DNA of 64,000 nucleotides from Caulobacter hibisci (GCF_016135805.1 NZ_JADWOX010000001.1:620001-684000); one strand, 5' to 3'; shown: positions 19,003-28,559, counted from the first letter of the stretch. Numbers and translations are program-made. The notes: generated from the letters alone by a model not told the origin.

Positions 19003-21915
19003 TTAGAATTCGCGCGAGATCCGCACGAAGCCGTAGCGGCCCAGGGTGTCGTACACCTGCGAATAGGTGTTGCCGTTGCACGAACCGGAGGGGCAGTTGC
19101 TGCCGCCGACCAGCGGCGGATCGATGTCGAACAGGTTGTTGACGCCGATGTTCATCTTGTAGACGTCGCGAAGGCTGAACGAGGCCGACAGGTCGATGTA
19201 GCTGCGGCTCTTCAGGCGCAGGTCGGTCGCGTACTGCAGGTCTTCGTTGTTCAGCTGCGGGTCGTCCGAGGTGGCGTCCAGGTCGATGCCGGCGATGTAG
19301 CGCCACTGGGCCGAGATCGACAGGTCGCTCCACGGCGTGGTCCAGGTGGTGCGCAGCTTGTGGCGCCATTCCGGGCTCGGCGTGCCGCAGATCGTGCCGT
19401 AGTAGCCGGCGCAGTCATAGGCGGCGTCGCCGGGCAGGGGCTGGGTCTTCAGCGTGTCCAGCCAGGTGCCGACGAAGTTCACCGAGCCGCGACCCCAGCC
19501 GCCGAGGCCGAAGGTGTCGAGGTCGGTGCTGTAGTTGAGGTTGAAGTCGACGCCCGAGGTTTCCAGCGAACCGGTGTTCATCGTCAGGTCGGTGACATAG
19601 CCGTCCGACGACAGGTACAGCGAGTTGTTGGAGTCGCGATGGACCAGCGAGCAGAAGGCCTGGTCGTTGTTGTCGACGCAGCGTTGCAGGATCAGGTCGG
19701 CGCCGACGGTGGAGATGTAGTCCTTCACCTTGATGTGGAAGTAGTCGACGCTGAGCGACAGGCCGGGAACGACGCTCGGACGGGCGACGAAGCCGACCGT
19801 GTAGGTGTCGCTGGTTTCCGGCTTCAGGTCGGGGTTGCCGCCCGTCAGGCCGTTGTACTGCGAGGCGGTGTTGTCCTCGATGGCCAGCACCTGGGCCGTG
19901 GTCAGGCCGAAGGCCGTGGCGCACTTGGCCGCGGTGGCCATGTCGTCAGGGTCCGTCGAATCCAGGCCGGCGCAGGGATCGGTCGAGCCGTCGAGCTGCA
20001 CGGCGTTGGCCGCGTACAGTTCGATGACGTTTGGCGCCCGGACGGCGCGGTTGTAGCTGGCGCGGAACCGCAGGTCGTCGATCGGCGAGTAGTCGGCGCC
20101 GATCTTGTAGGTGTTGGTCGAACCGACGGTCGAGTAGTCGGAATAGCGGTAGCCGAGTTCCAGCTGCAGGTCCTTGACCAGCGGGGCGTTCTGGACGAGC
20201 GGCACGCGGGCTTCGCCATAGAGTTCGGCGACGTTGAACGAGCCGTTGACGGCCGGCGACGCGCCGCCGGTGCCCGACAGCAGGCCTTCGGTCAGCAGGT
20301 AGTCGGCCTGGTAGGTCAGGCTCTCGCGGCGGTATTCGACGCCGGCGGCCACGCCCACGCCGTCTTCGGCCAGCGGGCTGCGCACGCCGTAGTCGCCCAG
20401 CAGGCCGGTGATCGAGAAGTTGAGCACGTGCTGGCTGGTCGTGCCCTTCTCGCTGCCGTCCACCGTCAGGTAGTCGAGCGCGGCCTGGGTGACGCCGCCT
20501 TCCGAGAAGATGTTGTAGGGCACGCAGCCGGCGTCGGACGACTTACAGACGACGTTGCCGTTGGCGTCGGTCGTGGCGATCAGCGCGTTCTGGATGCGGC
20601 TGGTCAGGAAATAGCCCGTGGTCGACTGGGTGTAGATCGTCGTGCCGTACTGGAAGTAGGTGTCGTAGCTCCAGTTCTTGTCCAGGTCGCCGCGGGCGCC
20701 GACGACGGCGCGGTACGAAGTGTGGCGGATGTCGCTCTGGCGGCCGCCGCCCTCGGTGTTGCGGCGGGCGACCGTGACGCTCTTAAGGGTCGAGGTGCCG
20801 GCGTCGGTGGTGCCGCAGAGCTGGACCTGCTGGGCCGAGGTCATCAGCGGGTTGTCGCAGTTGATCTGGTAGGTGCCGGCGAAGATGCCGCCCGGGGCGA
20901 TCTGGGCGACCGTGTGGTCGTCCATGAACATCAGGTCGGTATAGGCTTCCAGCCAGGGCTTCACTTCATAGTGGGCGAAGGCGCCCAGGGTCACGCGCTT
21001 GTCGGGACGCTGGTAGTAGTTGGTCGGGCCGTAGTTGTAGACGTCGGTGGCGGCGTTGCGGGCGCGGAAGGTGTTGCCGTCCACGACGAAGCTGCCGACA
21101 CGGGCCGGGTCCGAGGTGCCCGAGCCGCCGCAGGTGAAGACCGAGCCGGAGTTGAAGGTACAGGCGCTGTAGTCGCGGTTGCCCTGCAGCACCGAGGCGA
21201 CTTCACGATAGGTGGCATAGGCGGTGACATTGCCCTTGCCGTCCGGCGAGTTGGCGCCGATCGTCAGCGAGAACTCGCTGGCCTCGCCGTCCCACACCGT
21301 GCCGTCGGGCAGGGAGAAGCCCTTGGCGTTGTTGGCGTTCTTGGCGTTCACGTCTTCGTTGTGGTGCTGGTAGCCGCTGTACTGGGCGTCCAGCTTCACG
21401 CCTTCGAAGTCGCGCTGCATGATGAAGTTGACGACGCCGGCGACGGCGTCAGAACCGTACACGGCCGAGGCGCCGCCGGTGTTCACTTCCACGCGCGAGA
21501 CCAGCGACGAGGGAATGAAGTTCAGGTCGGCGGCCGGCGCGACGGGGCTTCCGGGGGTCATCCGGCGGCCGTCGATCAGCACCAGGGTCCGCGAGGTGCC
21601 CAGGCCTCGCAGGTTGACGGTCGCCGTCCCCGTGGCGCCGTTCGAGATGTTGGCGCCCTGGGCCGCGAAGGCCTGGGGCAGCGCGTTGATCATGTCCTCG
21701 ACCCGCGTCACGCCCTGAGCCTTGATGTCCTGGCTGGTGATCTGCGTGACCGGGCTGATGCTCTGCATGTTCGGCTGCGGAATCCGCGAACCGGTGACGA
21801 CGACTTCTTCGACGGCGGCCGGATCGTCAGTCGTCTGGGCCTGCGCCAGCACGGGCGCTGCCATCATGGCGATGACGAGCGCGGATGCGCTCAGTAGATA
21901 GGTATTTCTAGCCAT
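19003..21915 (-). CDS. TonB-dependent outer membrane receptor
   Basis: A 970 aa outer-membrane transporter. A signal peptide (residues about 1-25, ...APVLAQAQ) is followed by a TonB box (EEVVVTGSRI) and a plug domain (SQDIKAQGVTRVEDMINALP, VNLRGLGTSRTLVLIDGRR, NTGGASAVYGSDAVAGVVNF). A 22-strand barrel follows and ends in the terminal phenylalanine typical of barrel proteins (VRISREF). The plug resembles the large receptor family used by Caulobacter and relatives for carbohydrates or other scarce substrates; the ligand cannot be read from the sequence. It is transcribed away from fdhD across an AT-rich spacer. Confidence 0.95.
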   Translation of the reverse strand: MARNTYLLSASALVIAMMAAPVLAQAQTTDDPAAVEEVVVTGSRIPQPNMQSISPVTQITSQDIKAQGVTRVEDMINALPQAFAAQGANISNGATGTATVNLRGLGTSRTLVLIDGRRMTPGSPVAPAADLNFIPSSLVSRVEVNTGGASAVYGSDAVAGVVNFIMQRDFEGVKLDAQYSGYQHHNEDVNAKNANNAKGFSLPDGTVWDGEASEFSLTIGANSPDGKGNVTAYATYREVASVLQGNRDYSACTFNSGSVFTCGGSGTSDPARVGSFVVDGNTFRARNAATDVYNYGPTNYYQRPDKRVTLGAFAHYEVKPWLEAYTDLMFMDDHTVAQIAPGGIFAGTYQINCDNPLMTSAQQVQLCGTTDAGTSTLKSVTVARRNTEGGGRQSDIRHTSYRAVVGARGDLDKNWSYDTYFQYGTTIYTQSTTGYFLTSRIQNALIATTDANGNVVCKSSDAGCVPYNIFSEGGVTQAALDYLTVDGSEKGTTSQHVLNFSITGLLGDYGVRSPLAEDGVGVAAGVEYRRESLTYQADYLLTEGLLSGTGGASPAVNGSFNVAELYGEARVPLVQNAPLVKDLQLELGYRYSDYSTVGSTNTYKIGADYSPIDDLRFRASYNRAVRAPNVIELYAANAVQLDGSTDPCAGLDSTDPDDMATAAKCATAFGLTTAQVLAIEDNTASQYNGLTGGNPDLKPETSDTYTVGFVARPSVVPGLSLSVDYFHIKVKDYISTVGADLILQRCVDNNDQAFCSLVHRDSNNSLYLSSDGYVTDLTMNTGSLETSGVDFNLNYSTDLDTFGLGGWGRGSVNFVGTWLDTLKTQPLPGDAAYDCAGYYGTICGTPSPEWRHKLRTTWTTPWSDLSISAQWRYIAGIDLDATSDDPQLNNEDLQYATDLRLKSRSYIDLSASFSLRDVYKMNIGVNNLFDIDPPLVGGSNCPSGSCNGNTYSQVYDTLGRYGFVRISREF

Positions 21916-22271
21916 TCATAGTCCCCAGTATTCGCCAAAGCGTCGCCGCAATGGTCGTTATGGCGAAATAAAATTCCGCCGTAGAGGCAGGGATGGGCAG
22001 GGTTTGTTTCTGGATTGTGAGATGACGGTTCTGTAAAATATATACGAATTACAGTATTGGATAAACGAAAGTAGGCTTGTGTCGAATACCGAAGTATTAT
22101 TGAAGCCATTCGATATAATTCGGAAATCTATGTTTCTCGAAGAAATGAAAACCGCGGTTATCTGGCTTTGCGATATGAATTGGCAATGTCCGGCTGCGTG
22201 GCCTCTGGGCCACACCCCCGTGGCCGTCTTTCGCGTGGCGGCGCCGGCGCCTAAACGGTAGTCTTTTGACC
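21916..22271. other. AT-rich divergent intergenic region
   Basis: A 356-base spacer between the receptor gene (minus) and fdhD (plus). Bases about 22010-22180 are strikingly AT-rich for this chromosome (for example TGTAAAATATATACGAATTA). It has a perfect AATAC-CGAA-GTATT palindrome at 22085-22098 and a GTGGCC-TCTG-GGCCAC stem near 22198-22213. It should carry the promoters of both genes, but I cannot place a -35/-10 pair with confidence. The short open frames here look spurious. Confidence 0.6.
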
Positions 22272-23087
22272 ATGTCCGATGCTTCCGCCCGTCTCCGTCC
22301 GGCCCTCGCTTGGCGCGCGCCCGGGCGCTCGGCGCCCGCCGACCGCTGGACCCCCAGCGAGACCGCCGTCGGCCTGTCGTTCGACGGCCGTCCCCACGCC
22401 GTGCTGATGGCCACCCCGGCCGAGGTCGACGACCTGGCGCGGGGCTTCGTCATCACCGAAGACGTGGCGCGGGCGGACGAGATTCGCTCGGTCGAGGTCA
22501 CGCCCAACGAGCTGGGCCTTCTGGTCGATGTGCGCCTGGCGGAGGGCGCGGGCCGTCGCAAGGCCCGGCCGCGCAACCTCGAAGGCCGCTCCAGCTGTGG
22601 GCTATGCGGCGTCCAGCGCTTGGCCGACGCCGTCCGCGACCTGCCGCCGGCCGCCGAGGGCGTGGCGGTCGCCCATGAGGCCATCACCAAGGCCCTGGCC
22701 GATCTGGAAGAGGCCCAGGCCCTGGGCCGCAGCACCCGCGCCACCCATGCGGCGGCCTTCTGCGATCCTGCGGGGCGGGTCGTCCTGCTGCGCGAGGACG
22801 TCGGCCGCCACAACGCCCTCGACAAGCTGGCCGGGGCCATGGCGCGCGAGGGGCGGGATGCGTCCGCGGGCTTCGTGCTGGTGACCAGCCGTTGCTCGTT
22901 CGAAATGGTCGAGAAGGCCGTGCGCATGGGCGCGGCCATGATCGTGGCGGTCTCGGCGCCGACCGACCTAGCCGTGCGCCGGGCCGAGGAGGCCGGCCTG
23001 ACCCTGGTGGCCCTGGCCCGGGCCGACGGCCACATGGTGTTTTCCCGCCCCGATCGGCTGGTCGAGGCGGTTCTGGAGTCCGCGTGA
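22272..23087 (+). CDS. fdhD: Formate dehydrogenase accessory sulfurtransferase FdhD
   Basis: A 271 aa protein that passes sulfur from a cysteine desulfurase to the bis-MGD molybdenum cofactor of formate dehydrogenase-type enzymes. The essential Cys-loop SSCGLCGV carries Cys109 and Cys112. The family segments ATHAAAFCDPAGRVVLLREDVGRHNALDKL and RCSFEMVEKAVRMGA are also present in order. I chose the ATG at 22272; a TTG two codons earlier also opens the frame. Its stop overlaps the start of the molybdoenzyme gene (TGATG), so the two are translationally coupled, which identifies that enzyme as its likely client. Confidence 0.95.
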   Translation: MSDASARLRPALAWRAPGRSAPADRWTPSETAVGLSFDGRPHAVLMATPAEVDDLARGFVITEDVARADEIRSVEVTPNELGLLVDVRLAEGAGRRKARPRNLEGRSSCGLCGVQRLADAVRDLPPAAEGVAVAHEAITKALADLEEAQALGRSTRATHAAAFCDPAGRVVLLREDVGRHNALDKLAGAMAREGRDASAGFVLVTSRCSFEMVEKAVRMGAAMIVAVSAPTDLAVRRAEEAGLTLVALARADGHMVFSRPDRLVEAVLESA

Positions 23088-25396
23088 TGGCCGATGATTC
23101 CAATCCCGCTGGGGGCAAGATCCCCGGCGTGAAGCCCTATGGCGGTCCGGCCGGCGGTTGGGGGGCGCTGAAGGCGGTGGCCGGCGCCCTGGCCGACCAG
23201 GAGACCGTGGTCGAGGGCGGCAAGACGCTGATGCGCGCCAACCAGCCCGAGGGCTTCGACTGCCCCGGCTGCGCCTGGCCCGATCCCAAGCACACTTCGT
23301 CGTTCGAGTTCTGCGAGAACGGAGCCAAGGCCGTGGCCTGGGAGGCGACCTCCAAGCGCGCCACGCCCGAGGTCTTCGCCGCCCACACGGTCAGCGAGCT
23401 CTTGACCTGGAGCGACCACGCCATCGAGGACCTGGGCCGGCTGACCCATCCCATGGCCTACGACCCGGCCAGCGACCGCTACCTGCCGATCGCCTGGGGC
23501 GAGGCCTTCGCCCGCACCGGCGCGGCGCTGCAGGCCATGGACCATCCGAACGAGGCGGAGTTCTACGCCTCGGGCCGGGCCAGCAACGAGGCGGCGTTCC
23601 TGTTCCAGCTGCTCGGCCGCAAGGTCGGGACCAACAATTTCCCCGACTGCTCCAACATGTGCCACGAGCCGACCAGCGTCGGCCTGCCGGACTCGATCGG
23701 CATGGGCAAGGGCTCAGTCAGTCTCGAGGACTTCGACCACGCCGACCTGATCCTGTGCTTTGGCCACAACCCCGGCACCAACCACCCGCGGATGATGGCC
23801 ACCCTGCGCGAAGCCTCGCGGCGGGGCGCGACGATCATGGCCTTCAACCCGCTGGTCGAGCGGGCGCTGGAGCGGTTCGCCTCGCCGCAGGATCCGGTCG
23901 AGATGGCGACCCTGTCCTCGACCCCGATCGCCTCGCGCTACTATCAGGTGAACGTCGGCGGCGACGCGGCGGTGCTGCAGGGGCTGATGAAGGCGGTTCT
24001 TGCCTTCGACCGCGCCGCCCGCGAGGCCGGCCAGCCGGCGATCCTCGACGACGACTTCATCGCCGAGCACACGGCGGGCTTCGAAGCCTTGGCCGCCCAG
24101 ATCGACGCCGCCGCCTGGGAGGAGATCGTCGCCGTCGGCGGCCTGTCGCGCGCCGAGCTCGAGGAAGCCGCCGCCATCTACGCGCGGTCCAGCGCCGTCA
24201 TCCTCTGCTACGGCATGGGTCTGACCCAGCACCGCAACTCGTCGAGCACGGTGCAGCAACTGGTCAACCTGCTGCTGCTGCGGGGCAATATCGGACGGCC
24301 GGGGGCGGGGATCTGTCCGCTGCGGGGCCACTCCAACGTCCAGGGCGACCGCACGGTCGGCATCTGGGAAAAGCCGTCGGCGGCCCTGCTCGACAGCCTG
24401 GGCCAGGTGTTCGGCTTCACGCCGCCCCGCGATCACGGCCACACCGTGGTCGAGGCCATCGCCGCCATGGAGGCCGGCGAGATCAAGGTCTTCGTCGGCC
24501 TGGGCGGCAACTTCGCCGTCGCCGCGCCCGATCCGCTGCGCACCTATGCGGCCATGCGCAAGGTCGACCACGCCGTCCACATCGCCACCAAGCCCAACCG
24601 CACCCACCTGCTGGTCGGCCGCGAGACGATCCTGCTACCGTGCCTGGGCCGCACCGAGATGGACGTCCAGGGCGGGGTGCGCCAGTCGGTGACGGTCGAG
24701 GACTCGATGTCGATGGTCCACGCCTCGCGCGGTCTCAACCCGCCGGCCTCCGAGCAGCTGATGTCCGAGCCCGCCATCGTCGCCGGCATCGCCCGCGCGG
24801 CCCTGGGCGATGAGGACCCGGTCGACTGGGAAGGCCTCACCGCCGACTACGACCGCATCCGCGACCTGATCGAGCGCGTCTTCCCGACCGCCTTCACCGA
24901 CTACAACACCCGCGTCCGCCAGCCCGGCGGCTTCCGCCTGCCGCTGCCCCACGCCGAGCGCAAGTGGAACACGCCGTCGGGCAAGGCCAACTTCCTGCTG
25001 CACCCCGGGCTCGACGATCCCCGCAAGGGCGACGCCTCGGTGCTGCTGCTGACCACCCTGCGCAGCCACGACCAGTACAACACCACGATCTATGGCGAGA
25101 ACGACCGCTATCGCGGCGTGTTCGGCCGGCGCGACGTGGTCTTCGTCCACCCGGACGACCTGGCCGAGCGCGGCATCCAGGAGGGTGACCGCATCGACCT
25201 GGCCGCCGCCTTTGATGAAACCGGCGCGCGAGTCGTGCGCGCCTTTACGGCCGTGGCGCGAAAAATTCCGCGCGGGTGCGTCGCCGCATACTATCCGGAA
25301 ACCAATGCTCTGGTAGCGCTGGAGGATCACGACCGGCGCAGTGGTACGCCGGCCTACAAGTCGGCGCCCGTGCGGCTTTCGCGGCACGAGACCTGA
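23087..25396 (+). CDS. FdhF/YdeP-family molybdopterin oxidoreductase
   Basis: A 769 aa catalytic subunit of the formate dehydrogenase alpha/YdeP group. The N-terminal CPGC motif is Cys59-Cys62. The CSNMCHEPTSVG segment gives Cys192-His193, at the position of the molybdenum-binding Sec/Cys-His pair of formate dehydrogenase. Molybdopterin-binding segments follow (FGHNPGTNHPRMMATL, YGMGLTQHRNSS, GGNFAVAAPDP), then a molydopterin dinucleotide-binding domain at the C-terminus (TTLRSHDQYNTTIYG). The protein is typical in length. The true substrate of YdeP-type enzymes is not settled; E. coli YdeP is linked to acid resistance. The start overlaps the fdhD stop, and two further genes follow closely. 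Confidence 0.9.
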   Translation: MADDSNPAGGKIPGVKPYGGPAGGWGALKAVAGALADQETVVEGGKTLMRANQPEGFDCPGCAWPDPKHTSSFEFCENGAKAVAWEATSKRATPEVFAAHTVSELLTWSDHAIEDLGRLTHPMAYDPASDRYLPIAWGEAFARTGAALQAMDHPNEAEFYASGRASNEAAFLFQLLGRKVGTNNFPDCSNMCHEPTSVGLPDSIGMGKGSVSLEDFDHADLILCFGHNPGTNHPRMMATLREASRRGATIMAFNPLVERALERFASPQDPVEMATLSSTPIASRYYQVNVGGDAAVLQGLMKAVLAFDRAAREAGQPAILDDDFIAEHTAGFEALAAQIDAAAWEEIVAVGGLSRAELEEAAAIYARSSAVILCYGMGLTQHRNSSSTVQQLVNLLLLRGNIGRPGAGICPLRGHSNVQGDRTVGIWEKPSAALLDSLGQVFGFTPPRDHGHTVVEAIAAMEAGEIKVFVGLGGNFAVAAPDPLRTYAAMRKVDHAVHIATKPNRTHLLVGRETILLPCLGRTEMDVQGGVRQSVTVEDSMSMVHASRGLNPPASEQLMSEPAIVAGIARAALGDEDPVDWEGLTADYDRIRDLIERVFPTAFTDYNTRVRQPGGFRLPLPHAERKWNTPSGKANFLLHPGLDDPRKGDASVLLLTTLRSHDQYNTTIYGENDRYRGVFGRRDVVFVHPDDLAERGIQEGDRIDLAAAFDETGARVVRAFTAVARKIPRGCVAAYYPETNALVALEDHDRRSGTPAYKSAPVRLSRHET

Positions 25397-25449
25397 CCAG
25401 GCCGGACTCTCCGCCCGGCGTCGTCCGCAAGGACAAGGGAGCAGGGGCG

Positions 25450-26619
25450 GTGGAAAGAGCACTGCAGGCGCGAGTCATCGAGGTCGCCGATCTGGGCGCG
25501 CCCGAACGCGCCCTGTGGAACGCCCTGCGCGACGCCGATCCGCTGCTGGCCAGCCCCTATTTCGACCTTCGCTATATAGAGACGGCCGCTGACTGCGCTC
25601 CGGGAGCGCGGATCGCGGTGCTGGAGCGGGGCGCCCGCATCGTTGGTTTCCTGCCGTTCCAGCGACGCGGCTCGGTTCTGCAGCCGCTGGGCGCGCCGTT
25701 GAGCGACTTCCACGGCCTGGTCGCCGAGCCCGGCGTCGAGCTGGCGCAGGTCCTGGCCCTGCTGGGCGCCGAGCGCATGCGGTTCAGCGGCCTGGTCACC
25801 CGTGAGCCGGCCGGCGAACTGTCGGTCCGCCACGCCATGGCCGCCGATCTGTCGAACGGCTTCGAGGCCTACCAGGCCGGACGCAGCGCGGCCTTCCTGA
25901 AGGACAAGCGTCGACGGGCCCGGGCGCTGGAGCGCGACCACGGCCAGACGGTCTTCACCTTCGAGCGCCCGACGCCGGACCTGCTGGCCTGGCTGGTGGC
26001 GCAGAAGCGCGACCAGATCCGCCGCACCCACCAGCACGACATCTTCGCCTGCGGCTGGACCCAGGACCTGCTGCATCGCCTGGCCAAATACGACGACGCC
26101 GACTTTTGCTTGAGGCTGGCCGTGCTGCGGGCCGGCGGGACGATCGTCGCCGCCGAACTCGGCCTGACCAGCGGCGATCGCCATCACCTGTGGTTCCCGA
26201 TCTACGACCAGGACTTCGCCCGCTATTCGCCCGGCGCCCTGATGACGCTGGAGACCCTGCGCGCCGCCGCCGCGCTGGGCGTCGCACGGGTCGACTTCGG
26301 GCCAAGCGAGGAAGCCTACAAGGAAGACTTCGCCCAGCCGATGGAGCCGGTGCTTGAGGGGACGCTGGCCGTCCGCCCGTCGCTGATGACCCATCTGCGT
26401 GGCGCGCCCGGCGCAGACCGCATCGACGAGGTCGGCCGTCGCCTGGCCCGTCGCCTCGACCGCATCTCGGCCTGCGAGCCCGGCCTGATCGGCCAGGTCC
26501 GGGGCGGCGCCAGTTTCGTCACCGCCCTTGGCCGACGCCACCCGAAGGTCGGGGCGGGCGTCGGAGCGGGCATCGGCGTCATCGGACTTGGACTGAGCAT
26601 CGGCCTGCTGGCCGACTAG
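25450..26619 (+). CDS. CelD/BcsL-family acyltransferase (GNAT fold)
   Basis: A 389 aa protein resembling the CelD/BcsL acetyltransferases that modify exopolysaccharides; Caulobacter HfsK, which acts on the holdfast, is of this type. Visible are GARIVGFLPFQRRG in the N-terminal GNAT half and FLKDKRRRARALERDHG, QIRRTHQHDIF and VDFGPSEEAYKEDF in the C-terminal half. The C-terminus has a hydrophobic glycine-rich segment (VGAGVGAGIGVIGLGLSIGL), possibly a membrane anchor. The GTG at 25450 has a purine-rich site upstream; the frame is open earlier but overlaps the molybdoenzyme gene. It lies 53 bases behind that gene. Confidence 0.8.
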   Translation: MERALQARVIEVADLGAPERALWNALRDADPLLASPYFDLRYIETAADCAPGARIAVLERGARIVGFLPFQRRGSVLQPLGAPLSDFHGLVAEPGVELAQVLALLGAERMRFSGLVTREPAGELSVRHAMAADLSNGFEAYQAGRSAAFLKDKRRRARALERDHGQTVFTFERPTPDLLAWLVAQKRDQIRRTHQHDIFACGWTQDLLHRLAKYDDADFCLRLAVLRAGGTIVAAELGLTSGDRHHLWFPIYDQDFARYSPGALMTLETLRAAAALGVARVDFGPSEEAYKEDFAQPMEPVLEGTLAVRPSLMTHLRGAPGADRIDEVGRRLARRLDRISACEPGLIGQVRGGASFVTALGRRHPKVGAGVGAGIGVIGLGLSIGLLAD

Positions 26620-26649
26620 AAAACTGGATCCTAGGGAGGAGTAAGTCGC

Positions 26650-27555
26650 ATGACCCGTCTCGTCGCCCCCTGGTCGGATGATCAGCTCCGAAGCTTCCGC
26701 AAGGCCCCGATCACCTTTCGTCACAACCTCGCCGAAACCGGCCTGTTCGACGACGACGCCCTGGCGCGCCTGCTCGACGCCTATCCGGCGCAGCTCTACG
26801 ACATCAACCTGTTCGACTTCGACGCCGAGGGCCAGGCGACCATGCGCACCGGCGCCCGCGGCCGCCTGCCGGGCCGCGAGGTGCTGGCCGGGGTCAAGGA
26901 GGGCCGCATCTGGGTGCAGCTGCGCCGGGCCGAGGCCTGGTATCCGGCCCTGACCCCCCTGATGACCCAGGCCTTCGCCGAGATCGCCGGGCAGGTGAAG
27001 GGCTTTTCGCCCGTGCAGCTGAACGGCCAGCTGATCCTGTCGGCGCCCCAGGCCAAGGTGCCGTTCCACGCCGACGCGCCGGGCGTCATCCTGTTCCACC
27101 TGCGCGGCCGGAAAAGGATCTGGATCTATCCGGCCGACGAGGCCCACATGCCCCAGCAGGGCATGGAGAACATCCTGCTCAAGCAGCAGACCGAGGATCT
27201 TCCGTATCGCCGCGACATGGACGGCGCCGCCCAGGTGTTCGACCTCGAGCCCGGCATGGCCGCCGCCTGGCCGCTGCACGCGCCGCACCGGATCGAGAAT
27301 CTCGGCGCCTTCAACGTCTCGCTGTCGGTGGACTACCAGACCTGGGGCTCGCGGCTGACCAACGGGGCCCACTACGCCAACGGCGTGCTGCGGCGCTGGG
27401 GCCTGCCGGTCGCGGCCATGGACCAGACGCCGATGGCGGCTCGCGCGGGTCTCTGGGCCGCCTCGCTCGGCCTTAAGCGGATGCGGCTGGTCGAGGACCG
27501 GATCAAGGCCTTCGAACGCACCTTCGAGCTCGGCGACGCCCAGAAAGCGGCCTGA
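26650..27555 (+). CDS. Cupin/JmjC-like protein, putative Fe(II)-dependent oxygenase
   Basis: A 301 aa protein with a cupin-like core. PFHADAPGVILFHLRGRKRIWIYP gives an HxD pair (His140, Asp142), and WPLHAPHRIEN supplies the distal His (His210 or His213), the metal triad of JmjC/cupin_8-type enzymes. The Lys/Arg after the second strand (GRKRIWIYP) is typical of the group. It starts 30 bases after the acyltransferase gene behind an AGGGAGGAG ribosome site, so both are probably in one operon. The substrate is unknown; a role in the same envelope or sugar pathway as its neighbour is inference. Confidence 0.75.
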   Translation: MTRLVAPWSDDQLRSFRKAPITFRHNLAETGLFDDDALARLLDAYPAQLYDINLFDFDAEGQATMRTGARGRLPGREVLAGVKEGRIWVQLRRAEAWYPALTPLMTQAFAEIAGQVKGFSPVQLNGQLILSAPQAKVPFHADAPGVILFHLRGRKRIWIYPADEAHMPQQGMENILLKQQTEDLPYRRDMDGAAQVFDLEPGMAAAWPLHAPHRIENLGAFNVSLSVDYQTWGSRLTNGAHYANGVLRRWGLPVAAMDQTPMAARAGLWAASLGLKRMRLVEDRIKAFERTFELGDAQKAA

Positions 27556-27667
27556 ACGCCGACCCGTTTGGGCGTGACAACCGCGTCATGACCTCGAATT
27601 AAGTCGTCTGGCGCGGCCTCGCCGACTAGCGTTCCCTCAACGCAACGCCATCCGAGGGGACAAACAG

Positions 27668-28510
27668 ATGCGCGCGATGATCAGCCTGGCCGCCGGAGCG
27701 GCTCTCCTGGCCCTGGCCGGAACCGCTTCGGCCGCCGAACCCAGCGTGAAGATCAAGGATGCGGTCGCCCGCGTCGTGATCATTCCCGAAGCCCGCAACG
27801 ACGTGAAGGTCGAGTTCTTGACCCGCAACGCGTCCCTGCCGCTCGACGTCCGCGTCGTTGGCGGCCAGACGATTCTCGACGGCGACCTGCGCCTCAAGCG
27901 CATCCAGGGCTGCCAGGGCAGCGGCGACGGCGTGTCGGTGAAGGTGCGCGAGCTCGGCGCGGTGAAGTGGGCCGACATTCCGCAGGTGGCGATCCGCGTG
28001 CCGCTGAACGTCACCGTCAGCGCCTCGGGCGCGGTCTATGGCAGCATCGGCCGCAGCGACAGCGTCGAGTTGGCCAACGCCGGCTGCGGCGATTGGACGG
28101 TGGCCAACACCAAGGGCAAGCTGGAAATCAGCCTGGCCGGCTCGGGCGACACCAAGGCCGGCAGCGCCGGCAAGGCCGAAATCAACCTGGCGGGGGCGGG
28201 CGACATCAGCCTTCAGGAGGTCACCGACCTGGAGATCGCCATCGCCGGTTCGGGCGACGTGAAGGTCGCGGCGCTTCGCGGCGGCGACATCGACGTCAGC
28301 ATCGCCGGCTCGGGCGACGTCAAGGTCGCCGGCGGCCGGGCCCGCGATATCGACGTCAGCATCATGGGCGCGGGCGGCGTCAATTTCGGCGGCGAGGCCG
28401 ACAAGGTGTCGCTGTCGGTGGCCGGCTCGGGCGACGTCCACGTCGCCAAGGTCAACGGCCCGGTCAAGAAGTCGGCCGTGGGCTCGGGCAACATCTATAT
28501 CGGCCGCTAG
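27668..28510 (+). CDS. Secreted GIN-domain (DUF2807-like) beta-helix protein
   Basis: A 280 aa protein with a clear signal peptide (residues 1-22, ...GTASA/AEP). From about residue 155 it carries a series of short repeats built on AGSGD (AGSGDTKAG, AGAGDISLQ, AGSGDVKVA twice, MGAGGVNFG, AGSGDVHVA, VGSGNIYIG). Such repeats form the right-handed beta-helix of GIN-domain (putative adhesin-like) proteins. The final strand ends right at the stop. Function of these proteins is not established; the location should be periplasmic or cell-surface. It lies 112 bases after the cupin gene and probably has its own promoter. Confidence 0.8.
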   Translation: MRAMISLAAGAALLALAGTASAAEPSVKIKDAVARVVIIPEARNDVKVEFLTRNASLPLDVRVVGGQTILDGDLRLKRIQGCQGSGDGVSVKVRELGAVKWADIPQVAIRVPLNVTVSASGAVYGSIGRSDSVELANAGCGDWTVANTKGKLEISLAGSGDTKAGSAGKAEINLAGAGDISLQEVTDLEIAIAGSGDVKVAALRGGDIDVSIAGSGDVKVAGGRARDIDVSIMGAGGVNFGGEADKVSLSVAGSGDVHVAKVNGPVKKSAVGSGNIYIGR

Positions 28511-28559
28511 GCCAGGCGGGGCGGCGCTCGGCCAAGCGGCGCCACGCACGCGCATATAT

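Noticed and set aside
18742..21897. 1051-codon open frame opposite the TonB receptor gene
   Set aside because: Antisense shadow of a clear receptor; composition is low-complexity Val/Arg/Gly with no motif.
22079..22261. 60-codon plus-strand open frame in the AT-rich spacer
   Set aside because: No ribosome site, lies in a divergent promoter region, and has no recognisable domain.
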